A DNA stretch of 64,000 bases, from positions 4,905,501 through 4,969,500 of the forward strand of contig CM055871.1 in NCBI GenBank assembly GCA_029582165.1, written 5' to 3'. Source of the DNA: Portulaca oleracea. Taxonomy: Eukaryota; Streptophyta; Magnoliopsida; Caryophyllales; Portulacaceae. A program made the position numbers and the translations under genes. This document shows positions 1-11,957 of the stretch, one piece after another. The notes under the pieces are model-generated. The model made no database searches and had not been told where the DNA came from. It saw only the letters and a program-made list of their open reading frames with translations. Every line of letters begins with the position of its first letter. Positions within the stretch are counted from its first letter, which is position 1.

Positions 1-176
1 CATTTTGTTTCGCGCATTTCAAATCATTTTGCAAACAGAGAGAAGAGAAGTAAGTAAAACATTTTACATGATTATTATTATCTGAGTGGTACCCATTTAC
101 GATCATGGGGCTAAGCCTTTATATGCGCATACCCGGACCGATCGGGAGGTCCGGACGGAGTTAACCAGTTGACACT
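1..176. other. Non-coding flank, nothing recognised
   Basis: No reading frame, RNA gene or repeat structure can be supported here. The stretch ends where the CACTA-type terminus begins. Confidence 0.5.
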
Positions 177-569
177 CACTACTAAAAATATGTGTATTAC
201 CAACCACTTTTTTCCAACCAATTTAAAATGGTTGTAAAATGCACCCATTTTAGCAACCATTTGATATTCCAACTATTTTTCAAAAAAATTAGGGGGAAAA
301 ATGGTTGGAAATTCCAACCAATTTTACTAAAATGATTGAAAAATTTTCCTACCATCATTTTTCCTACTATTTGAAAATGGTTGGAAAAATGGTTGGAAAA
401 TTTTCCAACCAATTTTAGCAAAATTGGTTGGAATTTCCAATCATTTTTCCCACTAGTTTTTTTTAAAAAATAGTGGGAATATCAAATGGTTGCTAAAATG
501 GTTGGTTTTTCCAACCATTTTAAATTGGTTGGAAAAAAGTGGTTGGTAATACACATATTTTTAGTAGTG
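177..569. mobile_element. CACTA-type miniature inverted-repeat element
   Basis: The element begins CACTACTAAAAATATGTG and ends with the exact reverse complement. The inverted repeats match for about 57 bases, roughly 177-234 and 512-569. The CACTA start is the hallmark of plant En/Spm-type DNA transposons. The flanking triplets are ACT (174-176) and ACC (570-572), so the expected 3-bp target duplication is imperfect. The interior has no coding capacity; it is built from short alternating GGTTGG/CCAACC motifs that would let the whole element fold on itself. It would depend on an autonomous partner for movement. Reading frames across it are products of this palindromic sequence and are not genes. 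Confidence 0.75.
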
Positions 570-1059
570 ACCGACGAGGTATATAGTGTGAATGCACTCA
601 ATATGCATAAATGGGGCGGGTCCACATTTAGATGACAAAACATGATGAAAAACATATTGTTCACATTATTAGAACACTTGGTGTTTCCATGATATTAATA
701 CATGACATTATAAAAGAGTATAGGCAATATGCGCACCTCAAGAAAAGAGAGTTGTTAATAAAAAGGTGTCTTGAGGTGAGGATGATCCGAGCGAGAAGAG
801 ACAACAACCCAAAGTTGCATACTTGAACAAGAAATAGCAACGAAGTGTGTAAGTTTGGTGCGTCGGGGACGAATAGCCATTTGCTTTTAAGTTTAAGTTA
901 TTTCCGAAGGTTTTAAAGTTAGCCGGAAAATTTAACTCGAATAGAAAAAAATCACGAAGTCATATGTCCTACGGTGGTAAAATAAATAATTAGATATAAC
1001 CAAAGGATGATTGAATAAATAAATAAATAAATAATCAAATAAATAAATAGTAACAAAAA
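570..1059. other. Non-coding stretch with one unsupported 64-codon frame
   Basis: A 64-codon open frame at 632-826 matches no family I recognise and lacks supporting features such as a domain, signal peptide or plausible promoter. The rest is AT-rich with a short AAAT-rich run near 1015-1045. Confidence 0.4.
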
Positions 1060-1194
1060 AATAAGTTTGCAAATTAAAAGCTTTCGGAAGTCATTTTGAA
1101 ACAAAACTAACCCAAGAAAATAGTACAAGAAAATAAGTTGTGCAAATTAAAAGCTTTCGGAAGTCATTTTGAAACAAAACTAACCCAAGAAAAT
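1060..1194. repeat. Two-copy tandem duplication, about 70 bp unit
   Basis: The segment containing GCAAATTAAAAGCTTTCGGA and AACAAAACTAACCCAAGAAA occurs twice head to tail, with a two-base difference after AAGTT. It is non-coding and looks like a recent local duplication. Confidence 0.75.
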
Positions 1195-3349
1195 ATTAAT
1201 GCCGAGAAAAAATAACCTATGGAAAGAGAAAAACATACTCTACAACTCTTATTTTGATCATTAATTCAAAATAGTACAAGAAAATCCCCAAAAAGTTACC
1301 TGCGATAACTGTAGGATTCCATTGTTTTCCAGAAATTATGTGTTTACTGGGCTAAATTTCCAAGTCTATAACTTCTCATTCACATCTCCAAATGGTTCAA
1401 AGAAAGACATTTTGGAAAGCTTTCAACACCTACTACAACTCTTATGTTGAGCATAATCCCAAATTATCCTTAGAATATACCCGAAAAGTCTCTAGAATGA
1501 TGCTTGCTAACCTTAAGTTTCTGCCCGACCCTTTTTTGCGGGCTGCTTTGTTTAGATTGTATCCCCTCAACCAATTCTCCAAATGTCACCTAAGACCCCA
1601 TTTCGGAAAGCTCATACTGCATACTACAAATTCAATGTTAAGCTTATTTGCTAAGGAAGTCATCTCAGTGCTCTAAAATGACCTCGAAAAGTCATCCTCA
1701 AAAATCGTATTCATGCGAAGGCCAAATATTAAAAACGTCATAACTTGAGTTATACACAATGAAATGCTTCGATTCAAAGCCCGAGGGGTAACTATTACTC
1801 TAAGCTACTGTTTAACACTATAAAATTGATCACGAGATGTCTCAATGGTCCCCGAAAACTCAAAAACCAGATTTGACCCCAAATTCTTTAATTTCGGTGG
1901 TTCTATATCGTTTCTCCCTAATTTTCTAATACTAAGTCCTTACCCAACAATATTTTTGGGGCCAATAGACAACAATGGATCCTCATCCAAGGCCATTGAA
2001 ATGCTTCAAGCATACATGCAAGACTCAAGATTACAAGTTCTCACTTTCTTACTAACTTCTTCACTTGTTCCTCCATTAATTTTCCTAAAAACCTTTAATT
2101 ACTCTATTCAACCCATGATCCATTCACCATTAACATTTACTCACAGCAAGAACTCCAAGATTTTTACATTTTACACCAGAATCCCAACATGCATGTATCA
2201 TCCATGGCTTCCTAAGCACAAAACTGATCCGGGAAAACCGGGGGTCCTTCGAATGGATAAATATGGGAGGCCAAGGATCCACTAACTACTTAGGGTTTGA
2301 GAAAACCCCAATTTAGAACTCATAAAACTACACTAATTTTTAGGGTTTTGGGGTTTTGAAGATGAACAACAAACATAACAAGAATTAAAAGGCATATGGA
2401 AAATTGTAAAGAGTAATCACTCACCCAATTGAACTAAGATGTTCAATCACTTGCACAAGGACCTTCCACAAGCAAAGAGTCTTGAAACACCTAAAAAATC
2501 TCACAAAGAGTGGAGGAAGAACACCCACTCACCAAGAAGAGAAATCACCAAGCAATTTCCACCCAAAGGATTAGCTTTCATTGATTAGGGTTTGAAAACC
2601 CACAATTACAACTCTCCAATTGAGAGGAATTTTCTTGAGTCTAATTCCTAAACATTCATCAAAAACTCCCACAAAATTTCCTAGCTACAAAGAACCCAAG
2701 CCTTCATCCGCTCTAATTATACACTCCACAAGAAAACCAAGCTCCACAAATGGCCTCCAATTACTAAGCTTCGGACAAACATGATGTCATTTTCTCCCCT
2801 AACCCAAACCCATACCCAAACCAACCTTCGAGGAGACTTTTCAACGTATCGAAGAGAAGGTAAGAGAACACAACTTTGAATGAAAATTGTAAACACTTGG
2901 AAGATAAATTCTTCTTAGGTATTTGAAACCCTCCCCCTCAAATCTTCCTCTTTTTTATCCATTAATGGTGGTGATTGAGAGTGGTTCATTTAAGTATTAG
3001 TTGGTGTTTTTTTATGCTAATCTTGGTGAAGTTTATTGGGTCTCTCTTTGGTTTGTTGGTGGATCTCCTTTAAGCATCCATGGAAGGCTTGAGTTCAAGG
3101 TGGTGATCAATCTTTATCCTTGTTCATATCTTCTTTGTTCTTGTTGTTGTTTTTGTTGATAATGCATCAAAACCCTAGAAATTGGTGTTGTTCTTGAGTT
3201 CTAAGTTGGGGTTTTCTTAAACCCTAGGTTGATTGTTGGTCCTTGTGTATTTAATCTTGCTTCTCTATTCGTTCCCGGATCAAAAACACACAATTATACA
3301 ACACTTCCCCAAATCATACCCATCATCCAACATTACACCAAAGTCAAAC
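1195..3349. other. Degenerate repeat DNA, probably old LTR material
   Basis: No gene is supported. Open frames at 1392-1676 and 1845-2285 match no family I recognise. The sequence resumes at 16321, beyond the Tekay-like insertion. Read on the minus strand, the joined flanks resemble the pyrimidine-rich leader region of plant gypsy LTRs, so the Tekay-like element may have landed in an older LTR. That is inference from composition only. Confidence 0.35.
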
Positions 3350-6300
3350 TGTAACAACTCACCCTAAATCACATAAATTAGGGTAATTAAATTTGTTTAA
3401 TTAGCTAAAATGTGATTATTAAATTCTTTTAATTTTTACAGTTAACTAACGGTGACAGGTCTCGGAGGAAATGGCTAAGTGGTCAATATTACCGATCGAA
3501 TTATTTTCTAGTGCTTTTAAAGTTTATCATTTTTGGACCTCATATTATTATTTTAGGTTCTAATGTTTATTTTTTTAAAATCGATTTGATTACCGTTTCG
3601 ATTTTTACAGCAAGGTGAATTTTAATAAAAATATCGATCGTTACCGTTTTTACCGTAACAATTAAATTCACTTTACAAGTTGTATTTTTACTACCATCTT
3701 ATTTAAGAGAATTTTTGTACACTCTTATTAAGGGTATTAGTATTATTATTGTTATTATTATTATTAGTATTTGTTTAGTAAGGGAGGGAGTATTATAAAA
3801 GGGGTGTGAGGGAGGCCAAGGGTCATTTTTTTGGTTCAAATCAAACTCAACACTCAGCTCTCCCCTCTCCCTCCTATTCGCCGAGCACCAGCCCCCCCTC
3901 CCCTTTGCTTTTCGCCGGTCGCCGGCGACTTTTCCGGCCAGAATTCCGGCGGCCGCTTGCTCCTCTTCCACTTCCACACTTCCTTGTTCACTTTTATCTC
4001 CTCTTTCAAGTGGTATTCATCTCACACCCTATCTCCATTTTTTTTATATAATCTGAGTTTTGATGTTTTTCAAATGTTAAATGGTTGTTTTCATCCCTTT
4101 TATTCTCCATTTACATGAATTTTAGAGTATAGTTTTGAATGGTTAAGTTTTATGGTTAATGCAAGGGTTTTCTTGTTGGAGTATTCATGCTAATGGTGTA
4201 GATGTGTATGTTGATGAGAGAAATGGTGTATTATTGATTTCCATGAAGTGTTTGATGAAGTTTTTAGAGTTTAATTTCTGTTTTGGAAGAGTAATTAGGT
4301 TAATAATACTTTGATTGGGTGTTTTATATGAAAGAAAGTCATGGAAATTGTGATGGAATGTAAGTGCATGTAACTTGATGATTGTGCATGTGTATTATGC
4401 AAGCTTGAATGATAATTTTTGAGGTTGGGATTCTGGAAAATGGTAGTGTTATGAGTAGACTTCTTTTGGGTAAAGAATTAGTACAAAACTTGAATGAAAA
4501 TGGAGCATACATGTGAGCTCAAACACCCCGGTGCGTTCCGCCCAAAATTCACTTTTTATAGGAGATGGTAAAATTTGTTTTTAGCCCAGATTCTTGTGTA
4601 AAAAGGTAGCCTAAGGTGTTAGCTAACACCGGGCTTTTGAATTTCGGGATTCCGACTTGTATAGCTCAAGTTAGAGGCAAAACCGTAAAGGCATGCAATT
4701 ATATACGATTTTGGAGGCAGTGACTTGTTGCACATTTTTCGTCTGTGTGGAGTTTGAATTTGAAAAAGTGTTCAACGTAAGAGTTTTAGGAGACTTTGCA
4801 AGATTTCCGAGATGGTATGGTATGCGTCAACCCGACGTCGGGAGTGTGAGTTATAGAGCCCGGAAGAAGGGCTGCGAATCTGGAAATTCTGGGTATAATA
4901 TATTGTTTTAAGTTTGAACCAAAAGTGTTATAGTGACCTTGTGAGTTGTTTTTGGGTGTTTAAATGTGACATTATGGTTGTTAAGATGGAATTGATGATT
5001 GAGGACCATAGGACTTGGCTTTAAGAGATCTCGATGTCTTTTATGTAATTTGATTTTATCGTATTTTATTACCGAAGTCTCGCGTTTTTAAAGGAAATAA
5101 AATTCGTATCGCTCTCAAATTTTTTTTAAGCCTCTTTGATAGAATAAGAGTACATATTCTACAAGTATTTTTTTTTCCTGTCCCTAAAGCTCCTATGAGT
5201 TTAGAGCAAGTGCATAAAATTTTATCGATTCCGTTTAAACGCCAAAACCGCACAAAGAAAATATTTCGGTTTTCGATGTTTCTGTCCAGAGCCTTTTCCG
5301 AGCTCTTCCCATCATTTTTAGCATCTCACCCAGTTGACAAACTTATAGATTTTATTTTTCCCTTTCCGAAAAGTGTTCGTTCATTAAATTCCGAGTTTCC
5401 TAGCCCCGGTTATAGCCAAAATACTCTTACCTCAAAAACCTGAAATTTCTTTTACATGTGTATTTCAAATCCTTTCTATGGGACGTTACGACCCTTTTTG
5501 TTCATATCCCTTGCACTAATTAGTAACCTTTATCATCTTAGCTTAAAGTTTCGCACCGCCCCGCGCCATTCCCCGAGCCAGATCGTCACCAAGTTCACAG
5601 TATTTTAAAGGTACGCAAATTGTCCAACTCTTATGCTTACAGTCAAGTACAGTTTTATTGCATAGATACATTCTAATGATTTTATTGTTTTATAAGTGGT
5701 CCCGAGACGTAGTTCTACAGTAGCTAGAGTGAATCCTAGCATTATTTTACAGGCTCCTATTGGAGTAAGCTTGACCTGGCGATGTCATCGCCTAGCGATC
5801 ACCCAATCCAAACTCCCGGTCGGTTTGGGCATGCGCGTGTGTGAGGTGCTTCGGCATCGATCGTAAGGGATACCACGTCTTATTATCGTTATATTTTCAA
5901 AGTAAAGCACGGCATATGCATAGAATTCTTAAAGTTTAAAGACTTCATTGGTTTAGCACGAGTTATTTTGCCCCTTCCTCGTTTTCGAAATGTTTTAAAG
6001 GCCGGCATGAAAAACCGTTTCGAAACGGTTTTACATGTTGGAGGTTTGTGTACTGAGTGTTTCCCCCACTCACTTTGCGTTGTTTCTTGTTTTGTTTTAG
6101 GTGGTCCGAGCTCCGAGAAAGGGAAAGGACGCCGTAAGTAGTTTACTCTCTAAAGTGAAAGGTAGACTTTTGCGTCGTACAGGGCTACTTATAAAGCAAG
6201 TGATAGTGGTGTATGGAGATATATAAGGATCTATAAGCGTGTGGGTCTATGTGTGTTTATGTACTGTTAAAGTTAAGCAATTGTGGCTTTTGTAAACTCC

Positions 6301-6490
6301 TTTATGTATGGGGACGTGTCGGTGAATGTGGTTCAGTTGTGGTTTTGGTTGTCTTTGTTGGTGTGCTTGGTTGGTTGGTTTTGCCTTGTCCTTAGTGGGA
6401 CGGTAGCGCCTCGAGCCGTTATCATTGCGCTAATCATGTGATTACCGTAATGTTTGGGTAATTGTGTGATTAAGGTTTTGGGGCGTTACA
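3350..6490 (+). repeat. 5' LTR of the Tekay-like element
   Basis: This 3,141-bp direct repeat starts TGTAACAACTCACCC and ends GGGGCGTTACA. It matches the 3' LTR closely, with mostly single-base differences, except for a cluster of 1-3 base indels around 5540-5870. A GC-rich, pyrimidine-rich stretch at about 3850-3970 follows the TATA box and is probably the transcript leader. Open frames inside the LTR recur in both copies but have no recognisable product. Confidence 0.92.
3794..3800 (+). promoter_or_regulatory. Probable LTR TATA box
   Basis: TATAAAA followed by GGGGTGTGAGGG, the only strong TATA context in the LTR, with an identical copy at about 13634 in the 3' LTR. It implies a short U3 of about 450 bp and a very long R-U5 of about 2.7 kb. 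Confidence 0.55.
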
Positions 6491-6494
6491 GTTG

Positions 6495-6506
6495 TGGTAT
6501 CAGAGC
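6495..6506 (+). other. Primer binding site, initiator tRNA-Met type
   Basis: TGGTATCAGAGC lies four bases after the 5' LTR and is the usual plant PBS complementary to the 3' end of initiator methionine tRNA. It would prime minus-strand DNA synthesis. Confidence 0.9.
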
Positions 6507-7225
6507 GGAGTTATAAGGAGAAAATTTGGGAATGTAGGGAACTTTTAGAACATTGAAACTTAGATGTGTTTGGGTGCAGAGTATATGTGTCTTATGTGGC
6601 AAATTGGGCCTAATTAGAGGAACTGTTGCAATGGAAGCTTGAGCATGAAGCTCTCTGTTGAGATTATGTGGTGTAAATTGTATTTTGCAGGTGAAAAAAA
6701 TAATGATGTAAATTTGGGAATAGTCCTATTTACAGGGGAAATGCTGCCGAATTTTTCCTAGGAATTTATGGGATTCATAATGAATGATAGGAAGAGTTAA
6801 GTGAATGATGGATGTTAAATAGGGCTATCTTTTAGACAAGGAATGAATATGTGTAGAGGTAAAAGAAGACATGTTATGCGTAAATTAACGGTTGCATAAG
6901 AAATGGAAAACAGATGGGTTAGTGAGAAATTCTTTTGTTCAATTATGGATTTCATTGGAGTAAAGTTGAAAGTATATAGAGTGTTGTTGTCTTTCTCTAT
7001 GAATTAAAGAATGCTCAAAACTAATTATGACGAAATTTGGAAGTTATGTGTCTAAAGTATAATTAAGTAAATTGGAGCTAAGCTTGAAAATAAATGGGAA
7101 TAAGTGGTTCCTTCATGGAATTTTAGTGGGTGGAGTCTCGGACCGTACCTTAATTGTTTCTTTTTATAGCCAGTTTCAAGGGGATAAGTTATTGGAGTTT
7201 TATTTTATTGTTTTGTATACTGTAG
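6507..7225 (+). other. Untranslated leader of the Tekay-like element
   Basis: AT-rich internal region between the PBS and the extra ORF. No protein family or structured RNA is recognised. Confidence 0.5.
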
Positions 7226-8018
7226 ATGGATCCCACAGGCGGTTCTTTACCCAACCCTTTTGCCATGTTCATGGACCCCACGGAAAATGTGTTTGAACAC
7301 CTAAAGAAGTTGCAAGAAGCCTTCGACATATGCGATGATGAACCCGAACACCGAGTATAGAGATGACATCTGTAGAGCACGATGTTTACTGGCAACGTTA
7401 CCCCATGAGAAACCATGGGGGGAGATCAAGGATAGGTACCGACCACTGTTGCTTAGAGGGGATCTGGACCGGCACACGTGGTGCCTTGATTACTTGGGAG
7501 CCTGGAATCAGGTAGCTTTAGAAGCTATTATCACACAGACTGCACTTGCCCTACAAATGCACCCCACTGATTTGGCACCGTCTTTACATGAGGTACTAGC
7601 CTTGCCTACACCCACCACAGCTTTTATCTACCCATCCCCGGCAAAGGGAATGGAGCTCCATTTTGCGGCACCGATCACGGGACGCCCGGTCCCCATTGTA
7701 CCACCTCCGCGCCAGGAGCTTGTGGCTTCGAAGTCGGATCCCGAGGAAGAGAAAGGTCCTAAATTGGACCAAGGTAAGGGTGAGATGGGCCAAGAGCCTA
7801 AGAATGAGGGGAATGAAAGTGATGATGCAACCCCCACAGGTGTCATAGTGCCTCGAGGTCCTAGAGAGGGTAAAGCGAAAGTACGAGCGGGGCCCATAAT
7901 GAGGAAGACTAAGCGCAAGAGGTGTCTTCCAGTCAGGTCGTATCGACTTGCTTTGGCGGACATGATGAAGCGGGCGGAGCATGGAGACTCTGAAGAAGGA
8001 TCTAACACAGGGACATAA
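7226..8018 (+). pseudogene. Extra ORF upstream of gag in the Tekay-like element (unknown product)
   Basis: A 227-codon open frame at 7335-8018 sits between the PBS and gag. A better start is probably the ATG at 7226: its frame reads 44 codons (MDPTGGSLPNPF...), with a helical FEHLKKLQEAFDICDD stretch, before a stop at 7358-7360. It overlaps the long frame in a way that suggests one frameshift near 7340-7360. The middle is proline-rich, the next part acidic (EEEKGPKLDQGKGE), and the C-terminus basic with RKTKRKR, which could be a nuclear-localisation or nucleic-acid-binding tail. I recognise no family. Extra ORFs upstream of gag are known in Ogre/Tat-type gypsy elements; I do not know of one as standard in Tekay. 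It may be an acquired or lineage-specific gene. Confidence 0.55.
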
Positions 8019-8606
8019 GAAAAGATTCTTCTAGGGGATTTTGTACAGGGTAGCTAGGAGCTAACCTATTCTTTTGGGTAAGCTAGTCGACCGTAATAGT
8101 TGGGTTAACCAAGTTGTTTTTGTTCAAGGTTGAACCTTGTATTTGGTCGAACTATACGATTCTTTTGATCTTCCCTATATTTTGGCTTGGGAAGCAGGGT
8201 TGTATGCCCTTTTATTTCAAGTGTTGAACTCGTATATACTGAATTATTTTGTGGATGTAATTGTTGGAGTATCTCCCAATTTTTCTTTAGGGAGAACTCA
8301 AGATTGCTAGGAATGACATGATCTATTATAGGATTATGGGAACGTTGTGAGTTTTAAAATTATCATGTAACTTGAAGGGTACAGGTGGAAGAATGAGAGT
8401 TTTCCTGCTTATGTGAATACAGGGAGAAAATTTATTGTGGTTCCAAATAAACGTTATCGATTTATATAGAATATGTATTAATGTTGAAGTACTACAAACC
8501 TTAAGGGGTGTGTATTAAAGACTTTATTGTTAGACAGGAAAGTTAAAGAAAAGGTAATTACGAATCAAGTGGTCTATTAACATTGTTATTATTGTGATAT
8601 TGTAGT
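8019..8606 (+). other. Spacer between extra ORF and gag
   Basis: AT-rich and non-coding in all frames. It may serve as the gag leader; no signal was recognised. Confidence 0.5.
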
Positions 8607-9506
8607 ATGTCGCAGATGTCGGGAAATTCACCCCATGGCGAACCAGCACCGGAGACCAAAGGAAACCAGTTCGAAATTCAAGGACCCCACCCTAGTCCAA
8701 GGTTGGTATCACTTCCCGAGACATCCTTAGGATCCGTTCCTCAAAACCCACCTGTCTACCCCGACCATTTCGGGACGTTATTACATGAATTGCTTAAGCG
8801 TATACCAACTCCAACCACAGTGCCAACGGGTAATAGGAAAGAAAATTACGCTGATCAGGTAGCAAAAAGAAACCCCCCGACCTACTCAGGAAGTTATGAC
8901 CCTGTCATTTTAGAGGACTGGGTACGAGATATGAAAAAGATTTTTGAGGTGATTGAAGACCCCGAGGAGAAGAAAGTGACTATAGGGACATTCTACTTGA
9001 AAGGTGAGGCGGATATTTGGTGGAGGACTATCAGAGAGAAGTACATTGAAACCGGAAAGACATGGAGTGACTTTTTAAAGGAGCTTAGGGCTCAGTTCTA
9101 TCCCATATCTCTTCGGAGGCATAAGGAAAAGGAATTCCTAGATTGGTCAATGATTAATAGGGACATCTCAGTGTTACAGTATACGTCCAAGTTCCATGAG
9201 CTGTCCCGGTTTGCACTGGAGTATGTAGCCACTAAAGGGCTAAAGATGTCTCGATACGAGGGAGGCCTAGCGCCTTACATACGCAGTCAACTGTCGTCGC
9301 ACCATTTTGCCATGACGCAGAAGATGTATGAGAGGGCTGCAGAAGTTGAGCGAGTCCGGAAGGAGCTAAGGGCATTGAATCAGGGAGGTCCAACGGGCAC
9401 TAAAAGAAAGTGGAACGAGCGTGGGGTACCTACCTCGCCTCCTGTACAAGCAAATCAAGTCATGAGACCAACACTGACTCGAGGACTCGGCCAACCCGTC
9501 CACTAA
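8607..9506 (+). pseudogene. gag: Gag of the Tekay-like element
   Basis: 299 codons of a plant Ty3/gypsy gag. A retrotransposon gag domain spans about residues 95-215, with the typical DWVRDMKKIFEVIEDPEEKK and GEADIWWRTI patterns. Gag builds the virus-like particle. The frame closes with TAA at 9504. The zinc knuckle normally found at the end lies just downstream in another frame (about 9565-9610): its CxxC and final Cys can be seen, but two stops fall inside it and the usual His is not evident. The nucleocapsid part of this copy is therefore lost. The start is the first Met of the frame and lacks independent support. Confidence 0.85.
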
Positions 9507-9602
9507 TAGGAGCCGTAAGAAGTGCGGCAGACCAATCACTCCACCACCCGGTCGGGTAGGCACCAACAATTGTTTTTAGTGCGGGTGACCACAAAGTATT
9601 GA

Positions 9603-10391
9603 ATGCCGAAGAAGCCTAGAAGGCCTGAACCGGGCACGACACGACCAACGCCGCCAGCAAGGACCGCTCCACTGCAGGGAAGCGTGGGCCAGGCCTACGT
9701 CATGGGAAAGAGAGAAGCAGCTAAGTCTGGTATGGTGGTTACCGGCACTGTTTACATTTATGCTCAACCCCTTATTGCATTATTCGACTCTAGAGCAACG
9801 CACTCTTTTATCTCCTCTAAAGCTGCATTAAATTTAGACTTACAAAAGTTAGCTCGCGCCGTAAACTTTTTAATTGGTTTACCGAATGAACAAACCATAG
9901 TTTGTAAGACTTGTTTCGAGAAAGTGCCCCTAGTTCTGAATGAAGAAATTTTCCCAGCTAACCTAATACAGATAGACTTAGAGGAGTTCGATATTATTTT
10001 GGGGATGGATTGGTTGATTTTGACTCAGGCTCAAATCAAGTGTGGAGAGGGGATAGTCGTTCTACAGAATGCCTTAGGGAAAGAGTGCCTTTTCGTTGGG
10101 GATCTAGAATTAAGCCCGTGCCCTATCATAACATATATAAAGGCGCGCAAAATGTTGAATCATGGATGTACAGGTTATTTGTGTTCTCTAAAGGAGGTAT
10201 CGCAGAGTCCGCCTAAGGTAGAAGAAATCCCGGTTGTACGGGAGTTTATGGACGTCTTCCCAGAAGAAATTACGGAGCTACCCCCGAGGAGGGAGATTGA
10301 CTTTGAAATTAAGCTAGTTCCCGGAACTAGGCCGATATCTAAAGCTCCGTATAGAATGGCCCCAGCAGAGCTAAAGGAATTAAAGATATAG
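9603..10391 (+). pseudogene. Pol fragment: aspartic protease and start of RT
   Basis: 262 codons in the gag frame. Residues about 50-150 form the retroviral-type aspartic protease, with ALFDSRATHSFISS at the active site. The family motif is D-S/T-G-A; here the glycine is Arg, which should abolish activity. The C-terminal part (IDFEIKLVPGTRPIS and PYRMAPAELKELK) is the conserved entry to gypsy reverse transcriptase. The frame ends at TAG 10389-10391, where related elements usually carry Gln, so the stop looks like a C-to-T change. The open frame runs on directly after it. Confidence 0.85.
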
Positions 10392-10805
10392 TTGGAAGAC
10401 CTTTTAAGCAAAGGGTTTATCAGACCCAGTTTCTCGCCGTGGGGAGCCCCAGTGTTATTTGTGAGAAAGAAGGATGAAAGTTTAAGGTTATGCATTGACT
10501 ATCGGGAATTGAACAAAGTGACGATCAAGAACAAATATCCTTTACCCAGAATCGATGACTTGTTTGACCAACTCCAAGGAGCAGGAGTATTTTCAAAAAT
10601 TGCTTTAAGGTCAGGATACCATCAGCTTCGAGTAAGAGCAGAGGACATCCCTAAGACTGCCTTTAGGACAAGGTATGGGCACTATGAATTTACCGTGATG
10701 CCTTTTGGGCTTACCAATGCCTCAGCAGTGTTCATGGATTTGATGAACCGTGTGTTCAAACCTTTTTTGGATAAGTTTGTGGTCGTTTTTATTGATGATA
10801 TTTAG
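10392..10805 (+). pseudogene. Pol fragment: reverse transcriptase palm
   Basis: 137 codons of gypsy RT, from [13 protein letters not shown] through [22 protein letters not shown] and FIDDI. FIDDI keeps the paired catalytic aspartates, but the first catalytic Asp, normally in the K-I-D-L-R-S-G-Y-H pattern, is Ala ([10 protein letters not shown]). The stop at 10803-10805 follows FIDDI directly, where the family has a Leu-like residue. Two independent lesions therefore hit the polymerase core. Confidence 0.9.
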
Positions 10806-10841
10806 GAATACTCAAAGAGTTATGAGGAGCATGAAAGTCAT

Positions 10842-11951
10842 TTGAGGCAAGTACTTCAGCTTTTAAGAGAAAAACAATTGTATGCCAAATTTTCAAAGTG
10901 TGATTTCTGGCTCAAGGAAGTAGGATTTTTAGGACATATTGTAACCAGTGAAGGCATCCAAGTGGATCCTCACAAAGTATCAGCTGTTAAAGATTGGGTG
11001 AGACCCACTACGGTTACGGAAGTCAGAAGTTTCTTAGGTATGGCTGGATATTATAGAAGATTCGTGCCAAACTTTTCCAAGATGGCATTACCTTTGACAA
11101 ACCTCCTTAAGAAGACCACCCGGTTCGAATGGACCGATAAATGCGAAGAAGCGTTTCAGACTCTAAAGGAGAAACTCACGACGGCCCCAGTTTTATCCTT
11201 ACCCGAGGAAGGGAAGGAATATATTGTGTATAGTGATGCGTCGCATCAGGGGCTGGGTTGTGTGTTGATGCAAGGAGATAAGGTAATAGCTTATGCCTCC
11301 AGACAATTAAAGCCTTATGAAAAGAATTATCCGACACATGATTTGGAGCAGGCAGCAATGGTCTTTGCTCTCAAGATTTGGAGACACTATTTATATGGAG
11401 TCTCCACTACTATTTTCACCGACCACAAGAGCCTCAAGTATATTTTTACTCAGAGGGAGTTAAATCTGAGACAACGAAGGTGGTTAGAGCTTATTAAAGA
11501 TTACGATCTGGATATCCAGTATCACCCCGGGAAGGCAAATTCAGTAGCAGACGCTTTGAGTAGGAGGACCCAGCACGGGTCTATATCGAGTCTAACGATT
11601 CATCCTAGAATTTGGCAAGAGTTGAGTAAGGAGAACATCGACTTGGTGAGTAGAGGAGATACTGACAAGAGACTGGTTGCTATCTCTTTACAGCCGTCTA
11701 TTATTGATGAAATCAAGACAGAGCAAATGAATGATCCGGATTTTAGGAGAATTGTAGATAGTTTGACCACCAAGGCAATGCCTGGCCTTCTGATCCACGA
11801 TGATGGAATTTTAAGGTTTCAGAATCGACTCTGTGTACCCAACAGAGGGGACTTAAGATTAAGGGTTATGGAAGAAGGCCACAAGTCAATATACTCCGTG
11901 CATCCTGGAGGTACAAAGATGTACAGGGATTTGAGAGAGCGATTCTGGTAG
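10842..11951 (+). pseudogene. Pol fragment: RT thumb, RNase H and integrase zinc finger
   Basis: 369 codons still in the gag frame. Residues 1-100 are the RT C-terminus ([34 protein letters not shown]). Residues about 125-245 are RNase H, with [25 protein letters not shown] and a terminal ADALSRR. The rest leads into the HHCC zinc finger of integrase ([19 protein letters not shown]). TAG at 11949-11951 interrupts RERFW-stop-PNM, where a second Trp (TGG) is usual, so this is a likely G-to-A change. No catalytic loss is obvious in RNase H by eye. Confidence 0.9.
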
Positions 11952-11957
11952 CCTAAC

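Noticed and set aside
632..826. 64-codon frame
   Set aside because: No domain, homology or context support; kept only as a note in the non-coding description.
3699..4118. Overlapping frames on both strands in the LTR leader
   Set aside because: GC-rich low-complexity leader sequence; the same frames recur in the 3' LTR at 13539-13895.
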